DNA of 64,000 nt from Pseudomonas pohangensis (GCF_900105995.1 NZ_LT629785.1:1922001-1986000), one strand, 5' to 3'. Counted from the first letter of the stretch, positions 1 to 10,505 are shown. Notes: generated from the sequence alone by a model not told the origin. Program-made: numbers and translations.

Positions 1-640
1 AACGGGTCAGGCCGTCATCACCAGTCATCGCCAGGCCGTTGGGCAGGCGCATGTTCAGCCCGCGCAGCAGCCGATCGAACACCCGGTGGGGCAAGCTGCC
101 CTGCACTGCCGCCGCCTCGACGAAACCCTGATCAACCCGGGCATCGGCAAAGCGTGCGCGCAACTGGCTGATCAGGGCGCCATCCCAGCAGGCATGCACC
201 ACGCGGAAACGCCCGCCATCGAGCAGCAACGGCAGCTGGCAGAACCAGCCGAGGAAGTCCTGCCAGTCAGCCGGATGCTGCTCGAACTGCCGATGGGTTT
301 CGCGCAGCTGGCGGGCATGCCGGGCCGTGTGTTCACAGACAAATTCACGCCCGCTGTCTGCCGGCGCCGGAATGCTCCAGCCCAGCGCATTGAATTCGTG
401 ATTACCCATGATGCAGTGCGCCTGCCCGGCCTCGACCATGTCATGCACCAGGTGTAGCGCCTCACGGATACGCGGGCCGCGATCGATGATGTCACCGAGG
501 AACAGCACCTGGCGCCACGGATGCCGCCAGACGCCGCCGTGCTGGCGGTAACCGAGGCTGTCGAGCAGACGCTCCAGCGTGTGCGTGCAACCGTGCACGT
601 CGCCGATCAGGTCATAGCCGCGTTGCGGATCGAGATACAT
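1..640 (-). CDS. Metallophosphoesterase (serine/threonine phosphatase-like), partial at the window edge
   Basis: Calcineurin-type metallophosphoesterase, probably hydrolysing phosphoesters in the cytoplasm with two bound metal ions. About 213 residues are visible and the C-terminus lies beyond the left edge. Translation from the ATG at 640 shows the family metal ligands in order: GDVHG near residue 13, GDIIDRG near residue 50 and GNHE near residue 80, followed by a VVHACWD segment. Its ATG shares one base with the TAA of nadK (TAATG), so the two are translationally coupled with nadK upstream. The physiological substrate cannot be told; diadenosine-tetraphosphatase-like and protein-phosphatase-like activities both occur in this family. 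Family assignment is firm, function loose. Confidence 0.85.
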   Translation of the reverse strand, partial: MYLDPQRGYDLIGDVHGCTHTLERLLDSLGYRQHGGVWRHPWRQVLFLGDIIDRGPRIREALHLVHDMVEAGQAHCIMGNHEFNALGWSIPAPADSGREFVCEHTARHARQLRETHRQFEQHPADWQDFLGWFCQLPLLLDGGRFRVVHACWDGALISQLRARFADARVDQGFVEAAAVQGSLPHRVFDRLLRGLNMRLPNGLAMTGDDGLTR

Positions 641-1527
641 TACTTGCCTCCGCCCAGCCGGCTCCCCCAACCCAGCTTGGTTCGGCAAACCTCGTAGAAG
701 TTATGTTCCAGCGGGTGGATCAGCTTCAGCTTGTGCGGCTTCTTGCGGACGATGATGTGATCGCCCGGCGAACAGGTGACGTGATTCTGTCCGTCGCAGG
801 AAACCAGCGGATAAATCTGCATATCCGGCGATACGACGATTTTCAGCTCGCTGTTGCCGTCCACCACGATCGGCCGGCCGGACAGCGTATGCGGGTACAT
901 CGGCACGATGACCATGGCATCCAGCTTGGGATGCATGATCGGCCCGCCGGCAGACAGTGCGTAGGCGGTCGAGCCGGTCGGTGTGGCGACGATCAGGCCG
1001 TCGGCCTTCTGGCTGCAGACGAAATGCCCGTCGATATACAGTTCGAACTCGATCATCCGCGTCGACTTGCCGGGGTGCAGCACCACATCGTTCAGCGCAT
1101 CGGCGGTGCCGATCACCTCGCCCTGGCGGCGCACTTCGGTGTCCAGCAGAAAGCGCGTTTCGACCATGTACTTGCCGTCCAGCACCTCGCTGACCCTGAG
1201 TTCCAGCTCGTCCGGACTGATATCGGTGAGAAAGCCCAGGCTGCCACGGTTGATGCCCAGCACCGGCACTTTCGACTGCGCCAGCGAGCGCGCCGCACCG
1301 AGCATGCTGCCGTCACCGCCGACGACGATCACCAGATCGCAGATTTCGCCCATCAGCTTGCGCGAGGAGACCTGCAGGCCATGGCCGGGCAGCACTTCGG
1401 CAATGCTTTCCTCGAGCACCACATGCATATGGCGATCCTGCAGAAAGCGCTTCAGACGGCGGATGGTATCGAGCACCCGGGCACTGCCCAGACGACCGAT
1501 GATGCCGATATTGCGAAATTGCTCCAT
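640..1527 (-). CDS. nadK: NAD kinase
   Basis: ATP-dependent NAD kinase that makes NADP in the cytosol. It is 295 residues long, normal for the family. Visible landmarks are the GGDGSMLGAAR loop (the GGDG motif that binds the diphosphate), the GSLGFLTD stretch, the substrate segment ATPTGSTAYALSAGG and the later SCDGQ. The frame stays open further upstream, but the ATG at 1527 (MEQFRNIGIIG) matches the usual family N-terminus. It overlaps the downstream metallophosphoesterase by one base and diverges from the DUF1853 gene at 1613, a gene neighbourhood familiar from Pseudomonas. Confidence 0.96.
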   Translation of the reverse strand: MEQFRNIGIIGRLGSARVLDTIRRLKRFLQDRHMHVVLEESIAEVLPGHGLQVSSRKLMGEICDLVIVVGGDGSMLGAARSLAQSKVPVLGINRGSLGFLTDISPDELELRVSEVLDGKYMVETRFLLDTEVRRQGEVIGTADALNDVVLHPGKSTRMIEFELYIDGHFVCSQKADGLIVATPTGSTAYALSAGGPIMHPKLDAMVIVPMYPHTLSGRPIVVDGNSELKIVVSPDMQIYPLVSCDGQNHVTCSPGDHIIVRKKPHKLKLIHPLEHNFYEVCRTKLGWGSRLGGGK

Positions 1528-1612
1528 GGGATTGCTCTGCGCCGGACGTGAGCAGTGGATTATGGGTGAAAGGCAGGCGCAGCGGCAAACCGGCATCGAC
1601 TATGCTCCGCCT

Positions 1613-2566
1613 ATGCTGACTCCCGACCTGCTCGACCAATGGCTGCCCCGCCTGCAGCACCCTGCCGTGCGCGACCTCGCCTGGACGCTGCTGGCGGCGC
1701 CGCTGCTGGCGGCGCCCGGCTGCCCGCAGCGCCACCCGCTGAGTGCCAGTGGCTGGTGGCACAATCCGCAATGGCTGGCTGACTGGCTGCAGGAACAGCA
1801 GCAGCATCCGGAGCCGCTGCTCGACTGGCTGCAAGGGGCACGCAGCCAGCGCCTGGGCATCCATTACGAACGGCTCTGGCAATTCGCCCTGCAGCAGGCA
1901 CCGGATATCGAACTGCTGGCGGCCAATCTGCCGGTGCGCCAGGGCGGCCAGACCCTTGGCGAGCTCGATATGTTGCTGCGCGATGCCGAAGGCGATCATC
2001 ACCTGGAACTGGCGATCAAGCTGTATCTCGGCCCGGCCAGCGGCGACGGGCAATTGCCGGCCAACTGGCGTGGCGCCGGACGGGCCGACAATCTGCAACG
2101 CAAGCTGCAGCACCTGGGCAGCCAGCAACTGCTGTTGTGCGGCAGCCCGGCCGCACAGGACATCCTTGCCGCTCACGGCGTGCAGCAACCCCGGCCCGGA
2201 CTCTGGCTGAGCGGCTACCTGTTTTATCCCTGGCCCGGCGGCTGCGCATCCCCCGCCGGAAGCCACCCGCAGCATGCCCGCGGCCAGTGGTTGCAGCACC
2301 ACGACTGGCCCGCCTTTCAGGCCGCCAGCAGCGCGCAGCACTGGCAACCGGTAGCCCGCGATTGCCGGCTGGCGCCCAGCACCCTGCAACCTGCAAGCAG
2401 CTGGCCTGCCGCCCGGCTGGAGGACTGGCGGCACAGACTGGCGGCGGATGCTCCGCCCATCCTGCTGGCAGGTTTCAGCCAACAGGCGGATGGCAGCTGG
2501 ACGGAAAGCGCACGGGTGATGCTGCTCAATGACCAGTGGCCGGGTGATGGCGCAGATCAGCGCTAA
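1613..2566 (+). CDS. DUF1853 family protein
   Basis: A 317-residue protein of the DUF1853 family, found widely in Pseudomonas next to nadK and with no established biochemical role. Recognition rests on overall sequence and on position divergent from nadK. The middle carries acidic and basic residues in a nuclease-like arrangement (LGELDMLLRD, then HLELAIKLYL), reminiscent of the D...ExK pattern of PD-(D/E)xK nucleases; that resemblance is my inference, not a tested result. The ATG at 1613 (MLTPDLLDQW) is preferred because the residues before it have no family character, although an in-frame ATG at 1562 exists. A REP-type inverted repeat follows the stop. Confidence 0.8.
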   Translation: MLTPDLLDQWLPRLQHPAVRDLAWTLLAAPLLAAPGCPQRHPLSASGWWHNPQWLADWLQEQQQHPEPLLDWLQGARSQRLGIHYERLWQFALQQAPDIELLAANLPVRQGGQTLGELDMLLRDAEGDHHLELAIKLYLGPASGDGQLPANWRGAGRADNLQRKLQHLGSQQLLLCGSPAAQDILAAHGVQQPRPGLWLSGYLFYPWPGGCASPAGSHPQHARGQWLQHHDWPAFQAASSAQHWQPVARDCRLAPSTLQPASSWPAARLEDWRHRLAADAPPILLAGFSQQADGSWTESARVMLLNDQWPGDGADQR

Positions 2567-2594
2567 TCAGGCAGCGGTTGCGAGTATGCAAGGC

Positions 2595-2656
2595 TTCGCG
2601 GGCAAGCCCGCTCCTACAGCTGCCGGCTCGAACCCAGGAGCGGGCTTGCCGGCGAA
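2595..2656. repeat. REP-type inverted repeat pair
   Basis: Two arms, 2595-2615 and 2636-2656, are near-perfect reverse complements. Each contains the GCGGGCAAGCCCGC-like core followed by TCCTA that is typical of Pseudomonas REP elements. The pair lies between the convergent DUF1853 and cNMP/rhodanese genes. The same family recurs at 55975-56035. It could stabilise transcript ends or serve as a REP-transposase substrate. Confidence 0.8.
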
Positions 2657-2685
2657 AATCAGTGCCTGGAGCGCTGTTGAAACAG

Positions 2686-3795
2686 CTAGCGACTGGGCTC
2701 GGTACGCCCACCGGAGCGCACCAGATTTCCCGCACCCAGTTCACAGAGAAAACCCTCACGCAACAGCAGCGACAACCCGTCCACGCCTCCGTGCAGGGCG
2801 TAGGCCTGGAAGCCCAGTTGCTTGAGCAGATAGACGGCGTTGACGCTGCGCTTACCGTTGTCGCAGTAACACAGATAGGTACGTTGCGGGTCCAGCAGGC
2901 GCACTTTCAGACGCAACAGGTCCAGCGGCATATGCAGGGATTGCAGGGCATGGCCAGCCTCGTATTCGTCCTGCCGGCGCACATCCAGCCATTGCGCGCC
3001 CTTGCCGGTCATACGCACCGCTTCACCGAAGCTGACCTCGGCCACCACCGGCTCCTTGAGCAGTTCAAGGAAGTTCTGCCGATCCAGGCGCAGCATCTGG
3101 CCGTCCTCGAGCATGGTCACGCTGGCATTGCGCGGGCTATCCGACAGCAGCGCCTCTTCACCAAAGCAAGCACCCACCTCCAGCTCGGCCAAAACTTGCT
3201 GATCGCTGCCGGCAGCGCGCATCACTTCGGCACGGCCGCGCTTGAGGAAATAGCAGCAATCGCCTGCTTCGCCTTCGCGCAAGATGCTCTGGCCGGCGGC
3301 CACGTCGAGTGGCTGCAACTGCTCGATCATGCTGCGCACATGGGCCGGCGGCACCTTGGCAAACAGTGGATTTTCCAGCAGGCATTCCAGCCATTGCAGA
3401 TCACCACCCTGCAGCTGCATTTCCAGCAGCAGGTCCTGATAGGCCGCCTGCCAGGCCAGCATGCCGGCAATGGTCTCGCCGTCGAGGATCAGCACACTGG
3501 CATCGCTGGCTGCCTGGGCATCATGCCGACGCGGCAGCGACGGTGAGAGTGCGAACAGGCTGGCCGGCGAGCCGGCACTGACCAGCAACGGCTGGCCATC
3601 ATCGCCCTGCAACAGCACATCACCACTGAGCAGGAAGCAGGCCTGAAAGGCCTGATCGCCGCGCCGAAACAGCAGCTGCCCGGGCAGCAGCGGTTGCGCT
3701 ACCAGTTGCGGGCGCAATTCGCGCCACTGCTGATCGGACAGCACATTCAGCGGCGTGAAGCAGCGCAGCTGGTCCGGGTGGAGCGGTTCACTCAT
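2686..3795 (-). CDS. Tandem cyclic-nucleotide-binding domain protein with C-terminal rhodanese
   Basis: A 369-residue cytoplasmic fusion. The N-terminal part (about residues 10-125) resembles a degenerate cNMP-binding fold. A second, canonical one (about 135-255) keeps the phosphate-binding cassette FGEEALLSDSPRNASV with its Arg. The C-terminal 100 residues are a rhodanese domain with LDVRRQDEYEAGH and the active-site loop CDNGKRS, so the persulfide-forming Cys is present. No DNA-binding helix-turn-helix was seen, so this is probably a ligand-gated sulfurtransferase rather than a CRP-type regulator. The start at 3795 (MSEPLHPDQL) lies 8 bp inside the upstream PLP-enzyme gene, implying translational coupling. 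Confidence 0.85.
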   Translation of the reverse strand: MSEPLHPDQLRCFTPLNVLSDQQWRELRPQLVAQPLLPGQLLFRRGDQAFQACFLLSGDVLLQGDDGQPLLVSAGSPASLFALSPSLPRRHDAQAASDASVLILDGETIAGMLAWQAAYQDLLLEMQLQGGDLQWLECLLENPLFAKVPPAHVRSMIEQLQPLDVAAGQSILREGEAGDCCYFLKRGRAEVMRAAGSDQQVLAELEVGACFGEEALLSDSPRNASVTMLEDGQMLRLDRQNFLELLKEPVVAEVSFGEAVRMTGKGAQWLDVRRQDEYEAGHALQSLHMPLDLLRLKVRLLDPQRTYLCYCDNGKRSVNAVYLLKQLGFQAYALHGGVDGLSLLLREGFLCELGAGNLVRSGGRTEPSR

Positions 3796-4759
3796 GGCTG
3801 ATTGCCTGCAACGAAGATTGCGCGGCATGGCGCCGCAGCAAGGATTGCTGGGCCCGTCGCCCCTGCATACCACCGGTATGCAGGAACACCAGACGGGTTC
3901 CTCTGGCAAACATTCCCTGTTCCACCTGCTGGCGCAACGCCAGCAGGGCTTTGCCGGTATAGCAGGCCTCCAGCGGCAGTTGCCCGGCCTGCTCGACTTC
4001 GGCTATGAAAACAGCCAGTTCGCGATCGATGCGCGCATAGCCACCACGGCTGGCATCGAGCAGTCGATAGCCGGCATCGGCGTGCCCCGCCTGTTGCAGA
4101 ATCTGCCTGACCTGCTGCTCAACGCCATAGCCTGCCGGCACGACACTTGCGCCATACAGCGGATGCCTGCCCGCCTCGGCCAGCACCAGCCCTGCCAGCG
4201 TGGTACCGGTGCCGGCCGCCAGCCAGCAGCCGTCGTAATCGCTCCAGCCCAGCTGCGCCAGTTGCTGCGTGATCAGTTGCGGAATATCGGCAAAGCCGGA
4301 AGCACCGAGTGCACCACTGCCACCCTCGGCAACCAGCTGAAAGTGCGGATAGCGCTGCAGCCAATCCCGGGCAAAATCCGCCTGATGGCGGGCGCGGTAA
4401 CCGCCAAAACCGAGCCAGTGCAGTTGCATGCCAAAGGCCTGCAGATCGCTCACGGTGGGCGTGTCTTGTGGCTCTCCACGCAGCAAGCCGACGCTGGCAA
4501 AGCCGAAACGCTGGGCGGCAGCTGCCAGTGCATGCAGATGATTGGAATGGGCACCGCCGAGACTGATCAATCCGTGCGCTCCGGCACGCTGCGCCTGCCG
4601 CAGGTGGGGCTGCAACTTGAACCACTTGTTGCCACCGAGCAGCGGATCCAGCAGGTCCATGCGCAGCACCGCCAGCTCCAGACCAGCCCTGGCCGACCAG
4701 TCGAAGCTCAGCGGCTGCAGGGGCACTGCGGCAGGCCAGTCGGGAATGTTCAGCAGCAC
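3788..4759 (-). CDS. PLP-dependent D-cysteine desulfhydrase / ACC deaminase family enzyme
   Basis: Fold-type II PLP enzyme of the ACC deaminase/D-cysteine desulfhydrase family, 323 residues. The lysine expected to bind PLP lies in LLGGNKWFKL, and ISLGGAHSNHLHALA is the family signature. Members split D-cysteine to pyruvate, sulfide and ammonia or open 1-aminocyclopropane-1-carboxylate; sequence alone does not separate these. No ATG fits, so GTG at 4759 (MLLNIPDWP) is taken as start although its Shine-Dalgarno is weak. It overlaps the downstream cNMP/rhodanese gene by 8 bp. A sulfide-producing enzyme coupled to a sulfurtransferase favours a sulfur amino-acid role, which is an inference. Confidence 0.85.
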   Translation of the reverse strand: MLLNIPDWPAAVPLQPLSFDWSARAGLELAVLRMDLLDPLLGGNKWFKLQPHLRQAQRAGAHGLISLGGAHSNHLHALAAAAQRFGFASVGLLRGEPQDTPTVSDLQAFGMQLHWLGFGGYRARHQADFARDWLQRYPHFQLVAEGGSGALGASGFADIPQLITQQLAQLGWSDYDGCWLAAGTGTTLAGLVLAEAGRHPLYGASVVPAGYGVEQQVRQILQQAGHADAGYRLLDASRGGYARIDRELAVFIAEVEQAGQLPLEACYTGKALLALRQQVEQGMFARGTRLVFLHTGGMQGRRAQQSLLRRHAAQSSLQAISHE

Positions 4760-4793
4760 GCAGTTCAGCCTGTTCAGTGGAGGGTTGGCCGGC

Positions 4794-6152
4794 TCAGCGC
4801 TTGCGCTTGCTCGCCTTATGCCGGGCACAGCAGTTGGACTCGTCGGCAACGAAGCGGCTCGGTGTATCGACCCGGTCAATCGGCATCGCACAGCGCTCGC
4901 CATTCGGTAACAATGCCTCGCAGCTGGGCTGTTGATAATGTGCCAGCCAGCTGCTGTATTGCTCCTCGGAAACAAAGCATTTGGCCGCCACATAGGACAT
5001 CGGGCCATCCTGATAACGCCCGACATCCTGCAGCGGGATAGTCAGGTGGCCGGCTCCGGGGTGATACACCACGAACACCACGCCGAGCTTGGACAGCCGC
5101 TGCAGAATCTGGTCGCCACCCTGGCTGACCAGCTGCTCGCGCTCGGCCTTGAGCCGGGTAATTTCCTGCTGCAGCTGACCATCGGTTTCACTGTGGTAGG
5201 CCAGCTCGACATCGCGGATGGCAATCTGCTCCTTGTAGTCGACCACGGCAGCCGCAACCTGGGCCTGCATCTCCATCTCGTACTGGGTGCGCAGCAGTTC
5301 AGCCGACGCCTTGGCGTGCTGCTCGGCCGCCTTCAGCTGGCGGGTCATTTCTTCGCGGACATTGCTCAGGCTGGCCGCCTGGCCGCTCAGATCCGCCTTC
5401 AGATTGAGGTTGAGCTTGTCCTTCTGCTGCAACGCCTGCTGCAACTCCTGGATGCTGGCCTTGAGCTGCTTGCTCTGTTGCTCGGCCGCCAGTTTCAGCT
5501 TGGCCACTTCGTCATCGTGCTGCTGGGTCATGCTGACAATGCGCAGGCGCAACTGTTTGATCAGCTGCGCGGTTTTCACCCGGTGCTCATGCTCTTCCTT
5601 TTCCGCCTGCAGCCTGCTCAGTTCAGCACCCGGATCGGGAGGCGCATGCCATTTCTCCTCACGGGCCATCTGCAGGCGATCAAGTTCGACCGGGGGCCGG
5701 TCTTCCTCGACCAGAATACCCAGCCGGTTGGCCTTGACCGCCTCACGCAAGATCGTCAGTTCGTTATGCCCGGGAGCCAGATCAGGATCCCACATGTGCA
5801 TCTGGTGCCAGGACACCGGGCACTGGCTGCGGCAAGCCAGGCGAATCGGCCCCGCTCCCAGATCCGGACCGCGCCCGGCACGTTCGGCAAGATGGCGCAA
5901 CGGCATGTTCCAGCCGGTGTCGGCATTGCCCTGCTCGTCGAAGTCGATATAGAAAAACACCGCCGAGCGAATCAGCAGACGCGGATTGATCAGCAGATAA
6001 GCCGCCTTGACCTGCTGGTCGGCAAACTCCGGCAAGCCGACCAGACCATCGAGCAGGGCCTCGAACTCAGGAAAAAACATTGCCTTGTTGACTTCGCCGC
6101 CAGTGAAAAACATCACGGCTTCGACCATCTGCGGCTTGTTCTGCATGCTCAT
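4794..6152 (-). CDS. Conserved Pseudomonas coiled-coil protein of unknown function with Cys-rich tail
   Basis: A 452-residue soluble protein that I recognise as a conserved Pseudomonas family, sometimes labelled a ParA or DNA-repair ATPase without visible support: I see no Walker A motif. The N-terminal 170 residues are a globular domain (GAGPIRLACRSQCPVSWHQ stands out). Residues about 180-340 are a long coiled coil rich in Glu, Gln, Lys and Leu heptads. The last 60 residues carry CEALLPNGERC and NCCARHK, a possible zinc site. ATG at 6152 is chosen because an AGGAG lies six bases upstream. Its stop lies 34 bp before the start of the PLP-enzyme gene, so co-transcription is possible. Confidence 0.8.
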   Translation of the reverse strand: MSMQNKPQMVEAVMFFTGGEVNKAMFFPEFEALLDGLVGLPEFADQQVKAAYLLINPRLLIRSAVFFYIDFDEQGNADTGWNMPLRHLAERAGRGPDLGAGPIRLACRSQCPVSWHQMHMWDPDLAPGHNELTILREAVKANRLGILVEEDRPPVELDRLQMAREEKWHAPPDPGAELSRLQAEKEEHEHRVKTAQLIKQLRLRIVSMTQQHDDEVAKLKLAAEQQSKQLKASIQELQQALQQKDKLNLNLKADLSGQAASLSNVREEMTRQLKAAEQHAKASAELLRTQYEMEMQAQVAAAVVDYKEQIAIRDVELAYHSETDGQLQQEITRLKAEREQLVSQGGDQILQRLSKLGVVFVVYHPGAGHLTIPLQDVGRYQDGPMSYVAAKCFVSEEQYSSWLAHYQQPSCEALLPNGERCAMPIDRVDTPSRFVADESNCCARHKASKRKR

Positions 6153-6570
6153 GCGCAACTCCTGACTTCAACAAACTGCCGAGCGGTCAACAACATTCCT
6201 TGAATTTCAGATAGTTAGCGCTTCCGGAAAGATTATTCGCCTGAATCTGAACAGTGCGCCCAGCCAGCCTGCATGTTCATCCAGCAGCCAGCAAGGACAT
6301 ATTCAGCCCAGTTTAGGGGAAAACGCCCGGTCAGCAATGTGATCCGGTTGGCACTCGATCGGCCAGCGTCAGAAAGACGTCGCGCCACAGCCGAGAACTG
6401 TGACGCGATCGTAGGCTGGTGGCCTGCAGGGTTAGCTGGTTAACTCGAGTCCGGGATCGGCTGGCCGAGGCGCCGGGACCAGGCCATACCGGGCCATGAC
6501 CAGCAGCGGCAACGCCGTTCCGGCGCCCGGGACGCCGAAACAGACTGACTTGCACCAAGCTAGCGCGGCA
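6153..6570. other. Intergenic region without a gene; GC-rich inverted repeat near its right end
   Basis: No coding region on either strand looks real here. The only structure seen is an 8-10 bp stem pairing 6469-6478 (GGCGCCGG core) with 6518-6527 (CCGGCGCC core), with smaller GC-rich hairpins inside. It lies downstream of the NTF2-like gene on the minus strand. No clear U-tract follows, so it is not a confident terminator. The promoter of the coiled-coil gene must lie in the 6160-6350 part, but I could not fix it. Confidence 0.4.
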
Positions 6571-7002
6571 CTAATTGACCTGTTTGGCAGCCAGCAAGGG
6601 GGCAAGCCGCCGGCCCATTTCCTCGCCCAGCGCCTGCAAACCGCTCATGGGGCGGATCATCACCTCGAATTCGACAATCTTGCCCGATTCGTCGAAGCGG
6701 ATCATGTCGATCCCCTTGAGTTCGCGCCCGGAAACCGTGGCACTGAACTCCAGCACCACATTCAGGCCATCGGCAGTCGCCAGTTCGCGGTGATAGGTGA
6801 AGTCCTCGAACACCTTGAGCACGGTATTCAGGATCAGTGAAACCAGTGGCGCACCGTTGTAGGGCTTGTAGGCCATGGGAGAGCGGAATACCGCCTGCGG
6901 ATGCAGCAAGTCCGGCAAGCTGTCCAGATTCTGCTGGGTGACCAGCGCATGCCACTGGGCAAGGGTTGCCGCGGCTGCGGGTTGAAGTGCTGGAGTGGTC
7001 AT
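6571..7002 (-). CDS. NTF2-like (SnoaL-type) protein
   Basis: A 143-residue protein of the nuclear transport factor 2-like superfamily, a cone-shaped alpha+beta fold used by many small isomerases, hydrolases and ligand-binding proteins. The pattern is typical: an N-terminal helix ending in LHPQAVFRSP, then YKPYNG, then strands with DMIRFDESGKIVEFEVMIRP. Such proteins act on or bind small hydrophobic molecules, and the substrate cannot be told here. ATG at 7002 is preferred over a TTG two codons upstream. The gene follows fadH on the same strand, separated by a palindromic repeat, so co-transcription is possible but uncertain. Confidence 0.75.
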   Translation of the reverse strand: MTTPALQPAAAATLAQWHALVTQQNLDSLPDLLHPQAVFRSPMAYKPYNGAPLVSLILNTVLKVFEDFTYHRELATADGLNVVLEFSATVSGRELKGIDMIRFDESGKIVEFEVMIRPMSGLQALGEEMGRRLAPLLAAKQVN

Positions 7003-7059
7003 TTGCAATGGCTGTGTCCTGGATGCGTGATGCTGTTGTGGCTGGCGGGCCAGGGGTCC

Positions 7060-7123
7060 GTAGGGTGGGCTTCAGCCCACCACCACCTAAACAATGTCAT
7101 GGTGGGCTGAAGCCCACCCTACC
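7060..7123. repeat. Inverted repeat with two self-complementary arms
   Basis: Arms 7060-7082 and 7100-7123 are reverse complements (TAGGGTGGGCTTCAGCCCACC and its mate), and each arm is itself a near-perfect palindrome GGTGGGCT..AGCCCACC. It lies between fadH and the NTF2-like gene. The core differs from the other REP elements in the window, so this is a second REP-like family. Confidence 0.75.
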
Positions 7124-7133
7124 CAAGCGGTCT

Positions 7134-9269
<2,136 letters not shown>

Positions 9270-9365
9270 TCAAAGTTACAAGTTATTGATCATAATTGAC
9301 AGCAAGGCTTGGCAAGCCCGGCACACTCCCCTAACCTGACCACAGGTTTCCGGGAATCACTCGTC

Positions 9366-10499
9366 ATGCGCAAAGCCCTGAAGTATCTGCTGGCCATTCT
9401 GCTTGCCGGAATAGTGGCGGGTTATGCCGCCTGGACCCAATATCGTCCCGCAGGAATGTTTCTTTCCGACCTGCGCAGCGAAATCGCACTGAACCAGGGC
9501 ACTCCGGGTGAGCATGGCAATCTGCTGGGCATCCAGCCGGAACTGTTCCCCAATGATTACCGCAGCCCGCTACTGCTGCGCCGCAAGCTCGCCGCCTATC
9601 TGGAGCAGGCACGCCGCGACGGCCTGCTCAACGACAAGACCATAGTGGTTTTTCCCGAGCATATCGGCACCTGGCTGGTTGCCAGCGGCGAGAAGAACCA
9701 GGTCTACACGGCATCCAGTGTCAGCGAAGCCATGGCCTGGCTGGCTGCCAGCAACCCGCTGCAGGTACTCAAGGCCCTGTTCGCGGCCAAGGGGCAGGAT
9801 CGCCTGGCCGATGCCCTGTTCCGCATGAAAGCCGAACAGATGGCCCATGACTACCAGACGCTGTTCGGCGGCCTGGCCAGCGAATATGGCATTACCCTGG
9901 TGGCCGGCTCGATCGTGCTACCCGAGCCGCGGGTCGAGGATGGCCGGCTGCTGGCTGGCGATGGCCCGCTGTTTAACGTCAGCCAGGTCTTTGGCAGCGA
10001 TGGCCAGCCAATCGGCCAACCGCAACGCAAGGTGGTGCCGATCATCGACGAGCAGGGTTTCACCGCTGCCGCCGGCGCCGAGCAACTGAGCGTGGTCAAC
10101 ACCCCGGCAGGTCGGCTGGGGGTACTGGTCTGCGCCGACAGCTGGTTCCCGCAGAATTATCAGGCCCTCGCTGATGGCCAGGTCGATCTGCTCGCAGTGC
10201 CGGCCTTTCTTACCGGCAATGGCAGCTGGGACAAGCCCTGGGGCGGCTACAACGGCGCTGCAACACCGGCCGATGTACAAATCAAGGCCGGCGAACTGAG
10301 TGAAGGTGAGGCCTGGCAGCGTCTGGCGATGGCCGGAAGAATCGGGCAGAGCGGCGCCCGTGCCGGAATTACCGTGTTCATGCGCGGACAGTTATGGGAC
10401 ATGGGCAGCGATGGACACAGTCTGGTCGCGAACCCGGCTGGCCACGCCCTTGCGCCGGATGACCGGGGCGCCCGCCTGATCAATCTGTGGCTTGAGTAA
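9366..10499 (+). CDS. Membrane-anchored carbon-nitrogen hydrolase (nitrilase superfamily)
   Basis: A 377-residue nitrilase-superfamily protein that hydrolyses or condenses C-N bonds through a Glu-Lys-Cys triad. Candidate residues are visible: Glu in VVFPEHIG, Lys in QRKVVPII and Cys in VLVCADSW. Residues 5-22 (LKYLLAILLAGIVAGYAA) form an uncleaved signal anchor or signal peptide, so the catalytic domain probably faces the periplasm, which is unusual for simple amidases. Start ATG at 9366 gives the short charged N-terminus MRK before the membrane segment. It lies 6 bp upstream of an AraC regulator in what is probably one operon, and diverges from fadH. Substrate unknown. Confidence 0.85.
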   Translation: MRKALKYLLAILLAGIVAGYAAWTQYRPAGMFLSDLRSEIALNQGTPGEHGNLLGIQPELFPNDYRSPLLLRRKLAAYLEQARRDGLLNDKTIVVFPEHIGTWLVASGEKNQVYTASSVSEAMAWLAASNPLQVLKALFAAKGQDRLADALFRMKAEQMAHDYQTLFGGLASEYGITLVAGSIVLPEPRVEDGRLLAGDGPLFNVSQVFGSDGQPIGQPQRKVVPIIDEQGFTAAAGAEQLSVVNTPAGRLGVLVCADSWFPQNYQALADGQVDLLAVPAFLTGNGSWDKPWGGYNGAATPADVQIKAGELSEGEAWQRLAMAGRIGQSGARAGITVFMRGQLWDMGSDGHSLVANPAGHALAPDDRGARLINLWLE

Positions 10500-10505
10500 G
10501 CGCCG

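Noticed and set aside
6331..6558. A 75-codon minus-strand frame in the gap downstream of the NTF2-like gene
   Set aside because: Arg/Ser-rich shadow-like composition, no ribosome site and no recognisable domain.
9280..9300. ANR/FNR-like site TTGAT-N4-ATTGA between fadH and the nitrilase gene
   Set aside because: The right half should be ATCAA; ATTGA is a poor match and no other half-site stands near.
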